Shown here one piece after another: positions 18,732-28,900 of a stretch of DNA of 64,000 bases. The stretch's first letter is position 1. Each line of letters starts with the position of its first letter. This DNA comes from Bacteroidota bacterium (GTDB lineage: Bacteria; Bacteroidota; Bacteroidia; Chitinophagales; Saprospiraceae). Location of the stretch: positions 1-64,000 of the forward strand of contig JAAEZH010000012.1 in assembly GCA_018222965.1 (NCBI GenBank). The letters run 5' to 3'. The notes beneath the pieces are model-generated. The model was not told the DNA's origin. It did no database searches and saw only the letters and a program-made list of their open reading frames with translations. The position numbers and the translations under genes are program-made.

Positions 18732-19988
18732 ATGATTAAAAAAATAAAAATCCTACAAATCATCATCCTTGTTTTTGCTTTTACACAACTTGCAAATGCA
18801 CAATCCGATGAAGAGATCCAGTTCCTACAAAAAGTGGGTATTTCAGACAGTTTATACTCCAACAGCCTAAAAGAATACAGAAAACTATACATTCAATTTC
18901 CGGTCGACTACCAGGAAAATGGAAATAAAAAATATCCCGTTACTTTTGTTTTAGACGGAGAAGTATTTCTACCCACAGTTAACAATGTACAAAGCTTTTA
19001 CAGTGGTGGCTTTACACCTGACATGATTCTTGTCGGAATTTCAAATGCCAATAACAGAACAAAAGACTTAACAACATCAAAAATAAAAAAGCAGTACGGA
19101 ATGCCGTTTAATGAAGAAAATGGCGAAGCTGCAAACTTCATCCAATTTATAGAGACTGAGCTCATACCATTTATTGAAAACAAATATCCCGTAACCAGCT
19201 TTAGAACTATAATAGGTCATTCTTATGGAGGGTTATTTACCATTTACACCCTACTCAATCATCCCCATTTATTTTCTAATTACATAGCTATAGATCCAAG
19301 CCTTGATTGGGACAATCAGAAATTATTAACTGAAGCAAAAGGCAACCTGGAAAGCAATAATTACAAAGGAAAATATTTATTTATGTCTTTAAGCGGGCAA
19401 TTACATATGCAAAACCCGCAGATTACTATAGACAATGTAACACAAGACACATCCGACTTTACTTTATTTGCAAGGTCAAATATTAGCTTTTCAAAATTGG
19501 TGAAACAGAACAAAATAAATGAGCTGGCTTTCGAATGGAAATTTTACCCAAGAGATCTACATGGCACTATTCCACTACCTTCAATAATGGACGGACTAGT
19601 CTTTTGTTTCGATTGGTACCAAATGGAAAATACCAACAAATTTAACTCCCCCGCTACCTCGAAAGAAGAATTATTTAAGCTGGTAAATTATCGTGCAAAT
19701 AAACTTAAAAGTCATTTTGGATATTCTGCACCCCCTTATCCACAAGATTTATTAAATGCACTTGGGTATATGAGTTTAGATATGGAGCAATTCGATAAAG
19801 CAAAAATGTTTTTTGAATTCACTATTGAATTTTACCCTAACAGCGCAAATGCATATGACTCTATGGCTGACTACTATGAAAGAATTGACGACAATAAACA
19901 AGCATTAAAGTTTATTACTAAGGCATTTGAAATAAGTGGAGCCCCATATTATGAGCAACGAATTAAAGAACTGAAAGAAAAAAAATAA
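18732..19988 (+). CDS. Secreted alpha/beta hydrolase (putative esterase, PF00756-like) with C-terminal TPR
   Basis: The 418-residue protein starts with a signal peptide (cleavage near LANAQ, residue 24). The nucleophile elbow GHSYGG holds Ser164. A DPSLDW block and an RDLHGT block probably supply the Asp and His. This is the IroE/Fes/esterase-D-like fold. The last 60 residues (LGYMSLDMEQFDKAKMFFE, then YERIDDNKQALKFI) form a TPR pair. It is likely periplasmic or outer-membrane associated. The base composition is clearly more AT-rich than the genes on either side, and the gene stands alone with its own leader, consistent with acquisition by transfer. The substrate cannot be told from sequence. 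Confidence 0.85.
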   Translation: MIKKIKILQIIILVFAFTQLANAQSDEEIQFLQKVGISDSLYSNSLKEYRKLYIQFPVDYQENGNKKYPVTFVLDGEVFLPTVNNVQSFYSGGFTPDMILVGISNANNRTKDLTTSKIKKQYGMPFNEENGEAANFIQFIETELIPFIENKYPVTSFRTIIGHSYGGLFTIYTLLNHPHLFSNYIAIDPSLDWDNQKLLTEAKGNLESNNYKGKYLFMSLSGQLHMQNPQITIDNVTQDTSDFTLFARSNISFSKLVKQNKINELAFEWKFYPRDLHGTIPLPSIMDGLVFCFDWYQMENTNKFNSPATSKEELFKLVNYRANKLKSHFGYSAPPYPQDLLNALGYMSLDMEQFDKAKMFFEFTIEFYPNSANAYDSMADYYERIDDNKQALKFITKAFEISGAPYYEQRIKELKEKK

Positions 19989-20354
19989 ACGATGCTATGC
20001 CCAGGCGAAGCAGGCATCAATCAGAATAATACATTAAAAAGCATTAGAGAAATAAAAATTCATCCGGGACCAACACCCCCTCCATAGCTGGAAAAAGCTG
20101 GCTAACCCCCATCGATTTCCCCTTAAACACCTGTTAACAAGGCTCTTACACCCCGGCAGTCACTTTACAAAAACCCTCCAATGACAAAGCTTGATTCGAG
20201 CTGACAGGGGATCTGTATTGATACTGAATTAAGGTAGTGCAAACCTGAAAACACGGAGCGAATACACCTTTCCCTTTTAGGTATGGGATTATACAAGTGT
20301 TTACAAAATTTAAGTTGTTACTAATTAGAAATACAGCATTATACTGTATAAAAA
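19989..20354. other. Intergenic region carrying copy A of a 74-bp repeat
   Basis: No gene is seen. The main feature is the repeat at 20064-20137. The last 80 bases before the serine hydrolase start are AT-rich and should hold its promoter, but no clear consensus was found. Confidence 0.4.
20064..20137 (+). repeat. 74-bp imperfect direct repeat, copy A
   Basis: Shares CCGGGACYAACA, CATAGCTGG, AAAA, TGGCTAA, CCCCTTAAA and a final GTTAA, in the same order, with the copy at 22089-22162. Both copies are 74 bases long, with two compensating 3-base shifts. They bracket the AT-rich serine hydrolase gene. Confidence 0.65.
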
Positions 20355-22001
20355 ATGAAACTCTGTCTTTTTATAATTTCTATCCTTATTGGTCCGGTTG
20401 CATTTTCTCAAACTGATTTTGATGAGGCTATCAACGCAATCCTGAAAGCTCATGTCAGTTCTGAATCTGAAGCAGGGTTAACTATTGGAATTGTAAAAGA
20501 TGGTAAACTAATTTACCACAACAGCCGAGGTTGTATGAACCTGGAATACAATCTTACTTATAATGATTCAACGGTCTTTGGACTTGCCTCTTTAACCAAA
20601 CAGTTTACATCGGCATGCATAGGGATATTGGAAAACCAGGGAAAGTTATCCATCAATGATGATGTAAGAAAGTACATTCCAGAATTAGCGAATTATAAGG
20701 AGACCATACAAATTAAACACCTGCTAAACCACACAAGTGGCATCCGAAATCATAACGTGCTGCTCAATCTAAAAGGCTTTGATTACAAACATCGAGGCTA
20801 TACAAATAAAATGATTCAGGAGCTTATGTTTAAACAAAAGGGGATCAACAATCCTCCAGGAACAAAGATGCTCTATTCTAACACCAATTATGTTTTACTA
20901 GCACTAATAATTGAAAGAGTATCAGGAATGCAGATTCATGAATTTGCTAAACAAGAATTATTCGACCCTTTAGAAATGACAAAGACCTTTTACAAAAGTA
21001 ATCTTGAAGAGGTAATCGAAAATCGAGCATATCCTTATTATAAAAGCAACGGACAATATCAGCAACCCAGGTCCTTAACGCTTTGTGTAGGTGCAGGTGG
21101 CATGGTCAGCACAATTAAAGACTTAACAAAATGGTCTAAAGTGTTTTTAAATCCCAACCATACGTTTTCCTATTTGAAGGATTTCATAACTGAGCCAGAC
21201 ACCTTAAATAACGGAGAGCTAATGAAGCATGCCAGAGGAATGTTTGTTTCTCCATATAAAGGGTATACTACTTTCAATCACAGTGGCCGGGGTTTAGGCA
21301 TGCGCTCCCAATTCCTATGTATTCCAAAGAAAAAAATAGCTATTATAATTTACTCGAACTCTGAAGAGATTAATGCTGTAAACATCTCCTATGAAATATT
21401 AGATTTATTTATTGAAGAAAAACCTGATGAGACTAAAAGCGAAATACATTACAAACATTCTACAAATCAAAAAAAGAGATTCGAAGGAACCTATCAAGAA
21501 TTAAACAGTGATTTAAGAATGGATATTTTTGTTGAAAATGACACCCTAAAAGCTATTAGCAGTTTTGGAAGTAACGCAACTGCCTTGACTTCACAAAGCG
21601 CTAATTCATTCTTCCGGATAGATAACCCTTCAATTGTGTATACATTTCAGACAGAAAGAAGTACAGATGTTGATTTATTAGTTGATTTTGGAGGGGCCAC
21701 ATTTTACTTTGAAAGCATTGAACTGGAATCAATACCGAATCAAAATTTGGACGACTTTGCAGGGAGCTATTACTCAGACGAACTCAATGTTACGTATTCT
21801 ATTTCCGTTGAAAACAACAACCTAATTTTAAGCTACCCCAACAATGAAGCTATCATAATTAAAGAAGGTGCTAAAGATACGTTTGGCGCAAACAGAAGAA
21901 CCAAGTACACCTTTAACCGCAATAACGAAGGGAAGGTGATTTCTTTTGCCGTTGCTTCTGAAGGTACTGTGAAAGGCATTTTATTTGAAAAATCAAACTA
22001 A
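20355..22001 (+). CDS. Serine hydrolase of the class C beta-lactamase/PBP4-like family, exported
   Basis: The 548-residue protein has a signal peptide (VAFSQ, cleavage near 19). The beta-lactamase-type domain spans about 25-355: SLTK (the SxxK nucleophile motif), YSNTNY (YxN motif) and HSGRG (the third motif, HxG in place of KTG). A C-terminal beta-rich region of about 190 residues resembles lipocalin/DUF3471-like tails. Such enzymes are D-aminopeptidases, esterases or peptidases rather than antibiotic-resistance beta-lactamases. The gene is AT-rich like the preceding esterase gene and is flanked by 74-bp direct repeats, suggesting that it may have arrived as a unit. The physiological substrate is unknown. 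Confidence 0.87.
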   Translation: MKLCLFIISILIGPVAFSQTDFDEAINAILKAHVSSESEAGLTIGIVKDGKLIYHNSRGCMNLEYNLTYNDSTVFGLASLTKQFTSACIGILENQGKLSINDDVRKYIPELANYKETIQIKHLLNHTSGIRNHNVLLNLKGFDYKHRGYTNKMIQELMFKQKGINNPPGTKMLYSNTNYVLLALIIERVSGMQIHEFAKQELFDPLEMTKTFYKSNLEEVIENRAYPYYKSNGQYQQPRSLTLCVGAGGMVSTIKDLTKWSKVFLNPNHTFSYLKDFITEPDTLNNGELMKHARGMFVSPYKGYTTFNHSGRGLGMRSQFLCIPKKKIAIIIYSNSEEINAVNISYEILDLFIEEKPDETKSEIHYKHSTNQKKRFEGTYQELNSDLRMDIFVENDTLKAISSFGSNATALTSQSANSFFRIDNPSIVYTFQTERSTDVDLLVDFGGATFYFESIELESIPNQNLDDFAGSYYSDELNVTYSISVENNNLILSYPNNEAIIIKEGAKDTFGANRRTKYTFNRNNEGKVISFAVASEGTVKGILFEKSN

Positions 22002-22088
22002 TCTCCACAAAGTACATGCAGCATTTAAAGGCTTGGACATAATATAATGTCAGTCATACAAACCAATTGAAAAATAAATAACAGCCGA

Positions 22089-22162
22089 CCGGGACTAACA
22101 TCTTCCTATTCATAGCTGGCAAAAATTGGCTAATTTAAATCCCCCCCTTAAAAATAAGTTAA
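22089..22162 (+). repeat. 74-bp imperfect direct repeat, copy B
   Basis: Second copy of the repeat at 20064-20137, in the same orientation, lying 88 bp after the serine hydrolase stop. It is the only notable feature of the roughly 300-bp gap before the next gene. It has no match to an attC consensus. Confidence 0.65.
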
Positions 22163-22302
22163 ACCTCTGCTCCCGCCGCTACATTCTACTGTGCTCATAC
22201 GTCAAAAGAATGGTGAAGTGCACAAGCTCATTGATTTAAAGCATGATTTGGGTTTTCTTTACCTTAGCCTTTGACCAACTAACTGACGTAAAAAGCACGC
22301 GC

Positions 22303-25300
22303 ATGAAACCAGCTGCCTACAGATTTCTAACACTATGCTTCTTCCTGAGCTTCTTCAACCTCCTGAATGCACAGGATTATGGACCCAATGGATACTATAC
22401 CTTTGGATTGAACGCCGGTTGGTCCTACCAGTCGAGTGATATTCCCATTGATGAAGACGGATATGGATTAGGGCTTACACTCGGACGTAGCCTCTATTAC
22501 AAATACAATGCGCCACTGGCGGTTGATATTCGGGGGCGTTTTCTGTTTGCGCGGCAGTATGGTTTAGATTATGAGCGGTCTTTCGATATTACCAACAACT
22601 CGGTGCTGAATGGCAACAATAACCTGAATTACCTCGATTATCCCAATAATTTGAATGTGCCGGAGGGCTTTGTCTTTCAGAACCACCAGACGACGGTAGG
22701 AGAGTTGAGCGCCGAACTGGTTTTCAAATTCAATCGCCTTCGGGAACGGACCAATTTCATCTTCAACATCTTTGGAGGCATTGGTCTCGATCTCTACAAC
22801 ACCCGCATCGACCAGGCAAACATAAACAATACAGAATATTACGATGCCTACGCCAACCTGGATATTACCCGGCCCAGACTCCAAATTTGCGACGACCTGC
22901 GGCTGAATGTTCTGGACGGCATCTATGAAACTACAGCTGATGGGTTTTCAGGCGGCCCCAAGTTGGGGATCATGCCGGATGCAGGAGTGGAGATCGGCTG
23001 GCAATTCAGTCCCAATTTTGCGATCCTGTTTGGACATCGAATCACCTTCACGGGAACCGACATCTTTGATGGGCATCAGTGGGCAGAAACGGATAATGAC
23101 TGGTACCATTATACCAGCTTTGGGTTGGAGTGGACCATTCCCCGAAAGGGAAGAAAAGACAAACCACCAAAAATTACGATCCTGCAACCCCGGCAGAATC
23201 CCCTTTATACACAGCAGTCAAGACCTGTCATTTCTGCTTTGATAGAAAATGTAAACAGTCCGGCAGAGGTCAGTGCAAATATCAACGGCCGCCAGCTCGA
23301 TTACGACTTCTTTACGGAAGACTTTACGGCTCAGCCTTTGCTGCGAGCCGGTCGGAATGAAATCACCATTACTGCTCGAAACGATGCCGGAATGGATCGC
23401 AAAAAGGTCATCATCTTCCTCGAAGGAGGCGGCCCGATCGTACCGCCAAATCCACCACCAAACCCAAGTGGAAAAGGACCGATTGTGAAGATTACCAGTC
23501 CGTCGGTAAGCTCTGTGACGGTCAATGACGACAACTATACCATTCGCGCCGAAATCCTGGGTGTCAATTCCAAATCGGAAGTAAAGTTCAGTATCAATGG
23601 CATTAATGAGCGCAACTTTACCTTCTACGAGCAGACTGGTCAGTTTACGGCAGCCATTCGGCTCAAGCCGGGAAGGAATGATATTCAAATCCAGGCATTC
23701 AATGCTAAGGGGTCGGATCAGGATAATGCGGTGATCAACTACGGACAAAGCGGCGGCGATGCACCAGTGGTGCGCTTTACTTCGCCTTCCCAGAATCCAT
23801 ACCAGACAAATAGTGAAGCCATTACAGTAAAAGCCTTTGTAGACAATGTCTCCAGCCGGCAAAACCTCACCTTTTTGGTGAATGGACGCAGCAACAATAC
23901 GTTTAGCTTTAACGGAACCAGTTTTTCGGCAACCCTTCGTCTGTCGGGTGGTACCAATACGCTGGTACTCCGCGGTGAAAATGCCTATGGAGAAGCCGAA
24001 GATCAGGTGAAGATCATCCTGGGCAATGACCAGAATGACTTCCCGCTTCCGGACGTGGATATTACCAAACCGGCAGTAGCTTCATCGAGTACCCAGAGTC
24101 AAAAGGCTACCATTGTAGCCAGTATCCGCCATGTCAATTCCAGAAGCAATATCAAGTTTAAGGTAAATGGCAAACTGGTAACCAATTTCAAGTTTAGCGG
24201 AGAAACATTCAGCGCAAGCGTAAACCTGAAGCAAGGCAATAATACCATTCTTATCCAGGCTTTCAATCAGAAAGGAAGTGATGAGGACGAGGTGACCATA
24301 AAATACAGCAAACCGAATGTGCAAAATCCGCCATCGGTAAATATCACTTCGCCCAACAATAATACGGTGACCGATCAAACGCGCATCAATATGCGGGCAG
24401 TAACGCAAAACATCAGCCGCAAGGATCAGATTGATTTGCGGGTGAATGGTAAGCGGATTACCAATTTCAACTTCCAGGCGAGCCGTCGGGAAATCACCGC
24501 CAACATCAACCTCAGCCGCGGATTAAACACCATTAGTGTAAGCGTAACCAATCAGGATGGCAGTGATTCGGATCAGGTAAAAGTTACTCACCGTCCGGTT
24601 GCCGGTCCGCAGGTGAGCATCAGCTCTCCGGATAATAATGAGGTATTTGAGCAGTCGGGCATTCAATTAGTCGCTACCGTACAGAACGTCGACAGTAAAT
24701 CGGGTGTACGTGTGGAGCTAAACGGAAAAACGACCAACAGCTTCAGTTTTAGCGGCAGTAAAGTAACCGCCAATCTGCAATTGAAGAGCGGTGTCAATGT
24801 GATCAAGGTGACGGGCACCAATGCAGGGGGAAGTGACAGCGATCAGGTCAGTGTCACCCTGCGTGAAGTGAGCGTTCCAAAGCCTGTGATCACGTTCACC
24901 AATCCGAAAAGTCCGGGCACGACGACGACCAACAAGCCTTTCTCCTTTCAGGCGCGCATACAGCATATTGACGGGAAAGGCGATTTGACGGTTCGCTTCA
25001 ACGGGCGCCCAATCAAGAATTTTGATTTTTCCGGCCGGGCAAACATCCTTACGGTGCCGGTTTCGCTCAGCAATTCCGGGCGCAACACCTTGCAAGTGAC
25101 CGCCACCAATGATGGCGGAAGTACATCGGAAAGCACTTATGTGATCTACAGTCCTAAACCGGATCAGCAGGGGAACCTGCCGGTGGTCACCATCACGAAG
25201 ATTACACAACCTGCTACCAATCCGATGAATCCGAATTTTGCGACCAGTGGGGTAGAGGCCAAAGTTACCGGCATTCGCGGAAGCAGTCAGATCAGCATCC

Positions 25301-25455
25301 TCCTCAATGGAGAGGAAGTCGAGGAATTTAATTACAACAACCGAACCAAAGACCTCACTTTCGATTTGATTATCCCGCGAGGCAGCAACAGCCTCAAGAT
25401 CACAGCTACTAATAGCGACGGCAGCGACACAGCTGAGACGACGATTGATTTTTAA
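22303..25455 (+). CDS. Envelope protein with N-terminal barrel-like region and eight Ig-like repeats
   Basis: The 1050-residue protein begins with a signal peptide (LLNAQ, near residue 24). Residues about 25-285 have the alternating aromatic strands of a small outer-membrane barrel. From about 290 to the end there are eight tandem repeats of about 88 residues. Each opens with a motif like PxVxITSP, carries VNGxxxxxFxF in the middle and closes with GxNTIxIxAxNxxGSDxD. They resemble glucodextranase-B/Ig-like domains and probably form a stalk. The upstream in-frame ATG at 22243 gives an N-terminus without a proper signal, so ATG 22303 is preferred. A large transcription terminator follows. No enzyme motif is present; a structural or binding role at the cell surface is likely. 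Confidence 0.85.
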   Translation: MKPAAYRFLTLCFFLSFFNLLNAQDYGPNGYYTFGLNAGWSYQSSDIPIDEDGYGLGLTLGRSLYYKYNAPLAVDIRGRFLFARQYGLDYERSFDITNNSVLNGNNNLNYLDYPNNLNVPEGFVFQNHQTTVGELSAELVFKFNRLRERTNFIFNIFGGIGLDLYNTRIDQANINNTEYYDAYANLDITRPRLQICDDLRLNVLDGIYETTADGFSGGPKLGIMPDAGVEIGWQFSPNFAILFGHRITFTGTDIFDGHQWAETDNDWYHYTSFGLEWTIPRKGRKDKPPKITILQPRQNPLYTQQSRPVISALIENVNSPAEVSANINGRQLDYDFFTEDFTAQPLLRAGRNEITITARNDAGMDRKKVIIFLEGGGPIVPPNPPPNPSGKGPIVKITSPSVSSVTVNDDNYTIRAEILGVNSKSEVKFSINGINERNFTFYEQTGQFTAAIRLKPGRNDIQIQAFNAKGSDQDNAVINYGQSGGDAPVVRFTSPSQNPYQTNSEAITVKAFVDNVSSRQNLTFLVNGRSNNTFSFNGTSFSATLRLSGGTNTLVLRGENAYGEAEDQVKIILGNDQNDFPLPDVDITKPAVASSSTQSQKATIVASIRHVNSRSNIKFKVNGKLVTNFKFSGETFSASVNLKQGNNTILIQAFNQKGSDEDEVTIKYSKPNVQNPPSVNITSPNNNTVTDQTRINMRAVTQNISRKDQIDLRVNGKRITNFNFQASRREITANINLSRGLNTISVSVTNQDGSDSDQVKVTHRPVAGPQVSISSPDNNEVFEQSGIQLVATVQNVDSKSGVRVELNGKTTNSFSFSGSKVTANLQLKSGVNVIKVTGTNAGGSDSDQVSVTLREVSVPKPVITFTNPKSPGTTTTNKPFSFQARIQHIDGKGDLTVRFNGRPIKNFDFSGRANILTVPVSLSNSGRNTLQVTATNDGGSTSESTYVIYSPKPDQQGNLPVVTITKITQPATNPMNPNFATSGVEAKVTGIRGSSQISILLNGEEVEEFNYNNRTKDLTFDLIIPRGSNSLKITATNSDGSDTAETTIDF

Positions 25456-25532
25456 GCACAACAGATAGTATTTGAGGCTCCCCCTTCAAGAGTAAATCCT
25501 GGAGGGGGAGTTGTTGTTTTGTGCTGTTGTGC
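25456..25532 (+). terminator. Nested hairpin terminator after the Ig-repeat gene
   Basis: Inner stem CTCCCCCT / AGGGGGAG (25478-25485, 25503-25510) is followed by TTGTTGTTTTG. An outer pairing GCACAACAG / CTGTTGTGC (25456-25464, 25524-25532) encloses it. It begins right after the stop codon. Confidence 0.7.
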
Positions 25533-25577
25533 CTTTGTGCCTATGTATCCGTATGCCAATTTGCTATGCGTTTATTT

Positions 25578-25626
25578 TCGACCTGACAGGTCGGCAACCT
25601 GACGGGTCGGCGACCTGTCAGGTCGA
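25578..25626. repeat. Palindromic ACCTGNCAGGT-family element, copy 1
   Basis: TCGACCTGACAGGTCG at the left is the exact reverse complement of the right end, giving 16-bp arms around a GCAACCTGACGGGTCGG centre that is itself a variant of the unit. The same three-unit design is repeated 190 bp later. It lies in a gene-free region (25533-25916) that holds nothing else apart from copy 2. Confidence 0.85.
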
Positions 25627-25767
25627 AGTACCATTTAGGGCCCATTGCTTTCACCCCAACATTTCCCTGCACTCGGCCCAACAACATGTTTAAACAACTC
25701 AAGACCAACCCATTACGACTTTCACTAAACTTGTAAAATTTAGCTCAAAAACAAAGCATTTTGGTGA

Positions 25768-25818
25768 TTGGACCTGTCAGGTCGGCAACCTGACGGGTCG
25801 GCGACCTGTCAGGTCCAA
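25768..25818. repeat. Palindromic ACCTGNCAGGT-family element, copy 2
   Basis: Same three-unit structure as copy 1 with an identical centre, but the outer flanks are TTGG / CCAA instead of TTCG / CGAA. The changes are compensatory, so the hairpin is preserved apart from one central mismatch. Confidence 0.85.
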
Positions 25819-25916
25819 ATCGTACAAACCAAAAAATCCGCAACCCCCGCAACCCAACCAACCAACTAACCGCCCCCCCAACATCATAAATCCCTCACCT
25901 TTCCGTTCTTTGCTAT

Positions 25917-28900
25917 GTGAATCGGAGGCTACTCAAACTAAACGTGCTATGGATCCTCCTCCTCGCTTCAGCAAGTAGCCTGACAGCGCAGGAGAACGGT
26001 ATGCTTTCCAACCTGCATTGGAAACTCCTCCCCTGCTCGCCCGATTGGCAAATACTGGATTCCCTTCCGGTGAATGCTTCTACCCTTAGCCTGCACCAGG
26101 AATATGACGGCCCCGTTCTGGACCTGCCTTTTGAACTCGAAAATTCCCAAATACGCTTTCGCGAAAGCGCTACCATTCCCTGCCCCGACAGCCTCTGGGT
26201 GCAATACCGTACACTACCGGCCGTCTGGCAGGAAAGCCTGAGCCGTATTGATTCGCAAAGCATTACCACTGGCGTGGAAGAACCCATGCTGATCTATGAT
26301 CCTTTCGAAGCCCCCGAAGACCCTCTACTCGATTTTCAGGGAATGAATTACCGCGGCAACTTTACCCGCGGACTGTCATTCGGTAACAACCAAAACCTGG
26401 TGCTTAACTCCAGCTTCAACCTGCAAATGGCCGGATACATCGGTGATGGCATTGAGGTTTCTGCTTCTATCTCCGATCAAAACATCCCCATCCAGCCGGA
26501 AGGAACTACCCAGCAACTCAACGAATTTGACCGGGTTTTTATCCAGCTTCGCAAAGACAGCACCCGACTGATCGCAGGGGATTATGACCTCCTCCGACCC
26601 GATGGCTATTTCATGAATCACTACAAGCGCCTCCAGGGATTTAGCATGAGTTCGACTTCCATTCCGACAGGGGAAGGTCAGCTCGACCTCCGGGGAAATG
26701 TGGCCATCAGCCGGGGGAAATTTAATCGCATGACTTTCTTCGGACAAGAAGGCAATCAGGGACCTTATCGCCTTATTGGTCGCGATGGAGAAGCCTTTAT
26801 CATCATCCTTGCAGGCACCGAAAAGGTCTACATCGACGGGCAGCTGATGGAACGGGGACTCGACCGCGACTATATCATTAATTACAATAGTGGAGAGGTT
26901 ACTTTCATGGCCCGGCGACTGATCACCAAAGACATCCGCATCATCATCGAATTTGAGTACAGCGATCAGAATTATCTCCGCTGGCTCTATGCCGGTGGAG
27001 CCGATTACAATATTGGAAATACCCGATTGTATGTGCAGGCTTATTCGGAGCAGGACAGCCGCAGCACCGTTGGCGATGCCAGCCTCTCGGATGCAGAAAG
27101 AGAAGCCCTTCGACTTGCAGGCGACGATCCGTTTAGTGCCGTATCCAGTGGCATCGACAGTCTCACCGAGGACTCTGCCAACCCGATAACCTATCGCTTA
27201 CAGGATACAACTGTCAATGGGTTCATCTATCCGGATATCCTGATCTATAATCCCGACACCACCGCCGATCAGCAACTTTACAATGCCCGCTTTTCCGATC
27301 TGGGTGAAGGCAATGGCAACTATATTCGTCCGGCCAGCGATGCCAATGGGGTGGTTTATGTCTGGGTGGCCCCGGATGCCAACGGCAATCCGCAGGGGCG
27401 GTATGAGCCGGTGATTCAACTCGTGGCTCCCCGGCAGCGGCAGCTGTTTACGGCAGGTGTCCAACATGCCTTTTCGGAGTCTTCCCACTTTCAGGGAGAA
27501 GTGGGACTTAGCCGCAACAATCTGAATCGCTTTTCAGCGGATGACAGCGGCGACGATGTGGGCCTGGCTACTTTTCTGAGTTATGACCAAAGTTTTAAAC
27601 TCGGAAATAAATGGCGGCTGCAAAGCTTGCTGGAGCATGAGGCCTTGCACCAAAATTTCAGTCCGCTAAATCCTTACCGCCCACCGGAATTCAGCCGCGA
27701 CTGGAATCTGGACGATATCGACCCCAAGCCAGAGCATTGGGGGCGTGCCAATCTCAGCCTGTTGGGGGACAGCATCAATACTCGACTCGACTACCGCTAC
27801 AACGGTTTCTGGCGAGGCAAAAGTTATCAGGGACAACGCCACATCGGACAGTGGAAACTTCAGGAAAACAACTGGCTGGTCGACATGACCGCCGACCTCC
27901 TGAATGCGGAATCAGAAGCGGAAAACAGCCAGTTTTGGCGACCGGAAGCCCGCCTCGAGCGTAGCTTCCCAAAAATTAATAACTGGACAATCGGCAGCTG
28001 GTATGAATCGGAGCAAAATCGACGCCGCGATAATGAAGCGGATACTTTACTTGCCAGCTCTTTTGCCTTTTCTGTCTATCAGGCCTATCTCGAAAGCCCC
28101 GACAAAGACAACTTCCAGACCAACTTAAGCCTGCAATACAGAACCGATGATCAAGGCGGCGGACAGGCACTTCAGCGATTCTCCCGTGCCTGGGACACCC
28201 GTTGGGATGGCAAATGGCAACCCGGCAAAGTATTCCGAACCGGCTGGCAATTGCATTATCGGCGCTTGTACCTGGCTGATCCGGGTGAGGGACAACCCGC
28301 TCGCGGCGACACCTATACCGGCCGTACTGATATCGGTCTAAGCCTCCTCAAAGATGCTTTGCGGTATTCGGCCGATTATCAATTGGGTTCCGGACAGGAG
28401 CAAAAAATCCTTTTCATTTACCGAAAGGTCAATACCGGTGAAGGGGTATACCAACACATCGATTTTAACGGCGATGGCATTGAGCAAAACGATGAGTTTG
28501 TGGTGGCCCCCAATCAGGATCAGGCCACACATGTGCGCGTGATCATCTACTCCAATGAGTTTATCCGGACCAACAATGTGCAGCTGTTTCAAAACCTGAG
28601 TCTAGATCCGCGAAAATGGTGGTTTAATGAAAAGGGCGTCAAGGGTTTCCTCGGGCGTTTTGCATCACAAACCAGTTGGCAGAGCAATCGTAAAGTGCGG
28701 CAGCTTCCCGGCGTATCCGGCTGGAATCCCTTCCAATTGGAGTTGTCTGATACCGCTTTGGTGAGCAGCATTTCCAATTTGCAGCAAGTCTTGTATTTCA
28801 ACCAGCTGGACCCGGTATACGGCTTGCAATACAATTTTACCGACAACCAGTCAAAGACGCTCCTGACGACAGGTTTTCAGGCCCGGCGACTTCGGGAACA

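Noticed and set aside
20355-22001. Antibiotic-resistance beta-lactamase
   Set aside because: The SxxK and YxN motifs are shared with many exported esterases and D-aminopeptidases. The third motif is HSG, and the long C-terminal tail fits the non-resistance serine hydrolases.
20064-22162. Integron cassette (attC) interpretation of the 74-bp repeats
   Set aside because: The required inverse-core and core patterns (RYYYAAC and GTTRRRY in the right places) do not fit, and no integrase is nearby.
25578-25818. CRISPR array
   Set aside because: There are only two repeat copies here, each internally palindromic, separated by 140 bp of unrelated sequence, and no cas genes occur in the window.
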